Below are positions 59,301 to 64,000 of a stretch of DNA of 64,000 nt, one piece after another (the stretch's first letter is position 1; every line of letters begins with the position of its first letter). The stretch is from Cucumis sativus. Taxonomy: Eukaryota > Streptophyta > Magnoliopsida > Cucurbitales > Cucurbitaceae. The position numbers and the translations under genes were made by a program. The DNA lies in NCBI RefSeq assembly GCF_000004075.3, contig NC_026660.2:24803498-24867497 (forward strand), given 5' to 3'. The notes under the pieces are model-generated. The model was not told where the DNA came from. It made no database searches and was given only the letters and a program-made list of their open reading frames with translations.

Positions 59301-60779
59301 AAGTTTATTTATTGAAAGTTTTGATTAGTGTTTCTTTGGATTTTACGTTTTTTTTTTTTTTTTAAATATTTGTTCTTCAATTTTAAATTTTGTGTAATGG
59401 GCAATAAACATCACGTGGAAATTAGGATTTGACTCAAGAGTACATCCTCTTAAATTGTCAAAATTTATTTTTATGAAATCCATGTTAATGAAAACTATCT
59501 TGTTTCGCTTTAGTTATGAATTAAGTTCTTTAAAGGGTTGGTTCTCATGGATACGTACTCTGAAGGATAGGTGGGTTAGCCAATTTAACTATATTACTGT
59601 AAGTTTATCGATGAATCTGAGAAAACAATTAGTAGACTTATTAGAGTTGGACATAGGGAGTCACACACATAGGAGACACCTTAAGCAATAGTGCATGAAA
59701 CTATATGGTTGGGAATTGACTTTGGGGAAACCCCAATAACAAAAAGCAAAGTATAGTTTAAGGGAAAGGTACGTAGGGTAGTGGTTTGTTATTACACATT
59801 GGAAAGTTTTGGTTCTGCCAAAAGGGAAAATATACAAAGGGTTGCAACGGACATTCTTTGTATTATTGTGGTTGCGGTGATTATCCTCTATCACTAAAAC
59901 TATGTTATGTGTATATATGCTTTTCAACTTCTCACCTTAAATATTCTAATCATTTTCCATTTCATGCTTAAAAAATAATTTAATTATTTCCAACAAAGTG
60001 TTGATCACTGTAAAAAAAATGTTTAAGAAAACACTATTTTTAGACTTTTTTTTTTTTCGTGAAATTTCATACAGACATTGAATATTTCTATTTGTTTCAC
60101 GAATTTTCACTTTTTAAAACTTCAGATTTTTTAATACTTTGCAAAAGGGTAGGATTTTCATGTATGAAAGAAAAACAACTACGTAAATATAGCTTAATTA
60201 ATTTGTAAATTAATATCAATTACTTATTAGTGTTTTTTAATTGATTATTGAATCTAAATATATTATTTAGGCTAAATAAATTTCAACTACTGTTTTTTTC
60301 GTTAATACTTTTATGTTATCTTAACTATTTAATTTAAATTAGTTAGAATGTGTTCTTTTGTTTTTATTTTATTAACCATTTTATTAACCAAACAACTAAT
60401 GAACTTAAAAATAAATTAATTTATGTTAAATTTAAGTGATCACCAATATTTAACTAATTTTATGTTTTATTGAATTGAACACAAATATTGCCATACGAAT
60501 CAAAACAAATATGTTAATCAATATTCAAATCTCAAATATTCAATATCCATATCCACCAAATGAAATAATACATGGTCTTCTTAATTAGTTTTTGTATGTG
60601 TCAATTCTAATACTAATCCAAAATAATTTTCAACGTCAAAACGACCTTTCAAACAAACCCAAGTTATGAAATATATATAACGTACAATTGTAGAGATTAT
60701 GAATATAATTTAGTGTTCCACTGCACACTATATATACTTCAACTCATAATACTGAAAAAACCAAGTTGATTGCTCAAAT
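56305..60779. other. Spacer between copies E and F
   Basis: 4.5 kb, AT-rich. The stretch 59440-59930 is less AT-rich and holds broken frames on both strands, perhaps an old transposon, but no family is recognised. No P450 fragments were noticed. Confidence 0.5.
60674..60685 (+). promoter_or_regulatory. Conserved upstream element of copy F
   Basis: TATATAACGTAC at 106 bases before the start codon, identical to the element before copy E. A second TATA-like CTATATATAC lies at about 60728-60737, some 45-50 bases before the ATG. Confidence 0.45.
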
Positions 60780-62315
60780 ATGACTTCCATCAACTTTTCA
60801 GCTGCCATCCTTTTGGCGTCGATCATACTGTTTCTTTTCATAATTTTCTGTCGTATTTGGAGAAGGAATTTTCATGGGGCTGTTCCTTGGAACTGGCCAA
60901 TCGTTGGTATGACACCAAGTGTCGTTACTCATATCCACAGATCTCATGATCGTATTACTGAAGTCATACAAGAAGTTGGTTCCACTTTTTTTTTCAAAGG
61001 CGTTTGGTTTTCAGGTATGGACTTCCTCTTAACCGCTGATCCTTCAAATATTCACCATATTTTGAGTGCCAATTTCGAGCGATATCCAAAAGGCCCTGAT
61101 TTCAAGTATATTTTTGAAGTTTTGGGAGATGGGATTTTCAATTCTGATTCTTATGCTTGGAAGGATCAACGTAAAACAGCTCGTTCTCTAGTCCATGATG
61201 AGAAGTTTCTTCAATTCTTAGAGAAAATTACATTGAATAAAGTGAAAACAGGGATTGTTCCTGTTCTTGATGGTGTTTGTGAAAATGGGTCAGTGTTGGA
61301 TTTGCAAGATTTGTTTCAAAGATTCTCCTTTGATTCAACTTGTATGATGGTAACCGGCTTTGACCTCCAAAGTTTATCACTTGAGTCTCCTGCGGTTCCT
61401 TTTTCCAAAGCTATGGATGATGTAGAGGAAGTGATTTTTCTCAGACATTTTTTCCCTAAAAAAATATGGGAATTTCAAAAGAAACTCCAAATTGGTCAAC
61501 CTATGAGGTTGAAACAAGCTTGGAAAATCATAGATGAAACCATTGCCAAATTGATAGCCTTGAAAAGGGGGAGCTTGAAAAATCAGGTCAACAAAGAGGG
61601 AGATGAGCAAGGAAGAGGAGTTGATTTGATCGCATCATATATGATAAATAATACAAACAAAGATGATAAGTTTTTTAGAGACACTGTTTTAAATTTCATG
61701 ATTGCAGGTAGAGACACTCTAAGTTCAGCACTCTCTTGGTTTTTCTTTTGTCTTTCGAAAAATCCAACTGTCGTAAAAATGATCAGAGAAGAGCTCAAAA
61801 CAACAATTCCTTCAAACGAAGCTTGTGATCAACTGCGGATATTCTCGATGGAAGAGGTAAATAAGTTAGTTTACTTCCATGCAACATTGTGTGAAGCACT
61901 TAGACTATATCCACCGGTCCCTTTTCAACACAAGGTAGCTACGCAACATGATATACTCCCAAGTGGTCATCACATAAAACCCAAAACAAAGATTGTGTTT
62001 TCATTATATGCATTGGGAAGAATGAGTGAAGTGTGGGGAAAAGACTGCTTGGAGTTTAAGCCAGAGAGATGGATTAATTCAGAAAATGGAAAGATCAAAC
62101 ATGTGCCATCTTACAAATTCTTGGCATTCAACGCTGGACCAAGAACATGCTTAGGAAAACACGTAGCTTTCATTGAGTTGAAAATAGTAGCAGCTGCCAT
62201 TATTCATAACTACAATATTATTCAACAAACAGGACATCAGGTTGTTCCAAATGCTTCTATTATTCTTCATATGAAGCATGGATTCAAGGTTAAGGTTACA
62301 AAGAGATGGACTTGA
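60780..62315 (+). CDS. CYP96A-like: Cytochrome P450, CYP96A family (copy F)
   Basis: Intronless, 511 residues. Anchor at residues 7-25 (AAILLASIILFLFIIFC), then VPWNWPIVGMTP. Motifs: EALRLYPP (ExxR), FKPERW and FNAGPRTCLG with the heme Cys at 457. The I-helix is AGRDTLS with the threonine retained, as in copy E. The front part (EVIQEVGSTFFFKGVWFSG) is closer to copy C than to E, while the C-terminal half is almost the same as E; this mosaic hints at gene conversion. It is the last member of the array in this window; more may lie beyond. Confidence 0.94.
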   Translation: MTSINFSAAILLASIILFLFIIFCRIWRRNFHGAVPWNWPIVGMTPSVVTHIHRSHDRITEVIQEVGSTFFFKGVWFSGMDFLLTADPSNIHHILSANFERYPKGPDFKYIFEVLGDGIFNSDSYAWKDQRKTARSLVHDEKFLQFLEKITLNKVKTGIVPVLDGVCENGSVLDLQDLFQRFSFDSTCMMVTGFDLQSLSLESPAVPFSKAMDDVEEVIFLRHFFPKKIWEFQKKLQIGQPMRLKQAWKIIDETIAKLIALKRGSLKNQVNKEGDEQGRGVDLIASYMINNTNKDDKFFRDTVLNFMIAGRDTLSSALSWFFFCLSKNPTVVKMIREELKTTIPSNEACDQLRIFSMEEVNKLVYFHATLCEALRLYPPVPFQHKVATQHDILPSGHHIKPKTKIVFSLYALGRMSEVWGKDCLEFKPERWINSENGKIKHVPSYKFLAFNAGPRTCLGKHVAFIELKIVAAAIIHNYNIIQQTGHQVVPNASIILHMKHGFKVKVTKRWT

Positions 62316-63732
62316 AATGGGGCATAAAGGAGTTACATGTTTCCAGAAAGTTTGTTCTACATCAAATTAATTACAGAATAAAAGAATTTGTAAATTGGAT
62401 TGTAATGCTTTTTAAAGTAACTTTTGTTCTGAAATGTAAAACTTAATTTATAATGTCATGTTAAATCAGTTTTGGACTATTTTGTCCAAATGGTAATTTT
62501 ATAATATTCTTACTATGTCCCTTCTTTCATTAGGATAATTTAGTTGACTAAACTTCATGAAGACTCTTCACTAATTTGTGTTATTATTTAAATGTAGAAA
62601 AAAGATACTAAGTGCATATTGGTGATTGAGATAGTAAGATGTAGAAACGTATGCAATTATTATCATGTGGGTATCTGAGCATTTAAAACTATTATCCATT
62701 TGTAACTATTTACTAGTTAACTATTATATTGCATATTTCAAATGTTAGAAAATATAACACAGACAAAAGTTTGGTATGTCAGCTTAAGTATTAGTACTAT
62801 TTAAATTTATTATTCTATTTATTTTGTGGATTCCACTTAATTTTTTAAAAAAAGATTGAATGATTTAAAATGGCATTATCTAATTAAAATAAATTAAAGA
62901 TATATAGTGGGTGGCAACTTACAAAGTATTAAAATATATTATAATAAATAGAAGTGTTAAAAAGACTAGGTGATTAGAAAAGATCCATCAACTTCAATCC
63001 AACTCGTGCAGTTTGGGTGAGGTTATGATTAACTCTTTTGGGTTGATTGGTATGAATGAAAGTTGAATAGGTTTGGTTGATTCGGTTAGTTCACCTAAAA
63101 TAATCTAATTCATTTTGAATCAACTTGAAATTTAGGATCATTTTAAGAATAATAATTAAGAATATAATAATATTTTAAAAAAATTACAAATATAACAAAA
63201 CTATCACCGATAAACTTGTATGGTCTGTCAGTGATAAACTAATATTTACAACATGATATATCGGTAATAGACTTCTATCATTGATAGAATTTGACAAATT
63301 TTGCTATATTTACAAATTTTTTAAAATATTACTATATATTTAATTATTTTGAATCTAATGGTTAAACTTACCACCATTTAAAAAAAAAATTAACGTCATG
63401 AAAACATTCCTAATAATAAATAATGTTTATTACTCTTTTCAAATATCGTATAAGAGGCAAATTACTAACATATTCATTGTAGCATCTCCTGCCTTTTATA
63501 AATAGTTTTATGCCTTATTTGAAATGCTTTATTTTGGTAAGAAAAGATAACTTTTTTATAAAAAAAAAATTGTGTCCACGTTGATACATTATTTGTGGTA
63601 TATATTTCAATCGTTCATTTTTTTATATAGAAAAAACCCTGCCTTAAACCAATTTTAGATTTGTCATAATTTCTTTAATTTTTATTTAAATGATGGTTTA
63701 CTAATATATTGTGGTAAATCTACATGCTAATA
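62316..63732. other. 3' flank of copy F
   Basis: 1.4 kb AT-rich with the inverted-repeat element listed separately. No gene is seen. Confidence 0.5.
63158..63343. mobile_element. Inverted-repeat (MITE-like) element, cucurbit-type
   Basis: The left arm AATATTTTAAAAAAATTACA, then AATATAACAAAA, is matched by the right arm TTTTGCTATATT, TACAAATTTTTTAAAATATT in inverted form. The centre contains TTCTATCATTGATAGAA and related GATAAAC units. The arms make a hairpin of about 185 bp. I recall this type as abundant in cucurbit genomes. Partial relatives occur near 25845, 26160, 51340 and 51655. Ends are approximate. Confidence 0.65.
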
Positions 63733-64000
63733 CAAGATTTGGAATCCTTAGAGACGAAGGAAGCCTTGGCACTACACCTATTACCAACACAAACTTTGTC
63801 TTGCTAACCAAATGGTTATGGAGATATCACACTGAACCTAAGGCTCTTTGGAGATCTTTTATCAATGCTAAATATCTCATCTTTGTTCTTGGTAATATTT
63901 CTAACAAAGGAAAATATAGTAGCACAAATCCCCCTTGGAGGTCTATTTGTAAAGGGATTGATTGGTTCAATAGCAAAATGAAGTGGAGTGTGAATAATAT
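63733..64000 (+). mobile_element. LINE ORF2 fragment, runs off the window
   Basis: One plus-strand frame reads DEGSLGTTPITNTNFVLL, then TKWLWRYHTEPKALWRSFI, NAKY and PPWRSICKGIDWF. This is the region after the reverse transcriptase in plant LINE ORF2 proteins (compare LLAKWxWR...ALW...PW). The open frame continues to the edge. The left end near 63720-63735 seems to be a 5' truncation. Whether the element is complete at its 3' end cannot be seen. Confidence 0.75.

Noticed and set aside
59440-59930. Less AT-rich block considered as an exon or P450 remnant
   Set aside because: Frames on both strands are broken and match nothing I recognise; noted only as a possible old repeat.

Overview
The window is nuclear plant DNA: AT-rich, with GT-AG introns, a plant tRNA-Val, a U2 snRNA relative, a plastid-derived ycf2 scrap and plant-specific protein families. 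Several dispersed repeats (an inverted-repeat element with TATCATTGATAGA-like motifs, LINE tails) resemble those common in cucurbit genomes, so a cucurbit (Cucumis-like) source is my inference; the species cannot be fixed from the sequence alone.

Layout. 1-4.2 kb: a three-exon minus-strand gene for a plastid IscA/SufA-type Fe-S assembly protein, with a 5'-truncated LINE (itself hit by a Copia-type solo LTR) in its second intron and a MITE-like element in its first. 6.4-8.1 kb: a WRKY50/51-like group IIc factor with a WRKYGKK domain and an uncertain first splice junction. 8.7-8.9 kb and 19.9-20.1 kb: two small minus-strand genes of about 80 codons that are related to each other and of unknown function. 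11.26-14.33 kb: a complete Mutator-like element (9-bp target duplication) carrying a Ulp1 protease exon and a 178-bp satellite-like array. 15.0-18.7 kb: a ten-exon USP-domain receptor-like cytoplasmic kinase. 21.0-23.5 kb: a small cysteine-rich protein with repeated CX3C motifs. 24.0-25.4 kb: a two-exon signal-peptide/LEA-like protein ending in HDEL.

28-62.3 kb is a tandem array of CYP96A-type cytochrome P450 genes (fatty acid/alkane hydroxylase family of the CYP86 clan): two with one phase-2 intron (A, B), three intronless (C, E, F), and one inverted pseudogene (D). All five intact copies keep the heme-binding and ExxR motifs, but three have lost the I-helix threonine that normally assists oxygen activation. 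Between them lie a tRNA-Val(AAC), a degraded U2 snRNA copy and a ycf2 insertion. The last 270 bases enter a LINE reading off the end of the window.

The genes before 26 kb are unrelated neighbours; only the P450 array is a functional cluster by descent. The points most worth follow-up are the loss of the I-helix threonine across the array, the intron present in only one subclade, the HDEL-tailed LEA-like protein, the paired small unknown genes, and the Mutator element with a dimeric satellite inside it.
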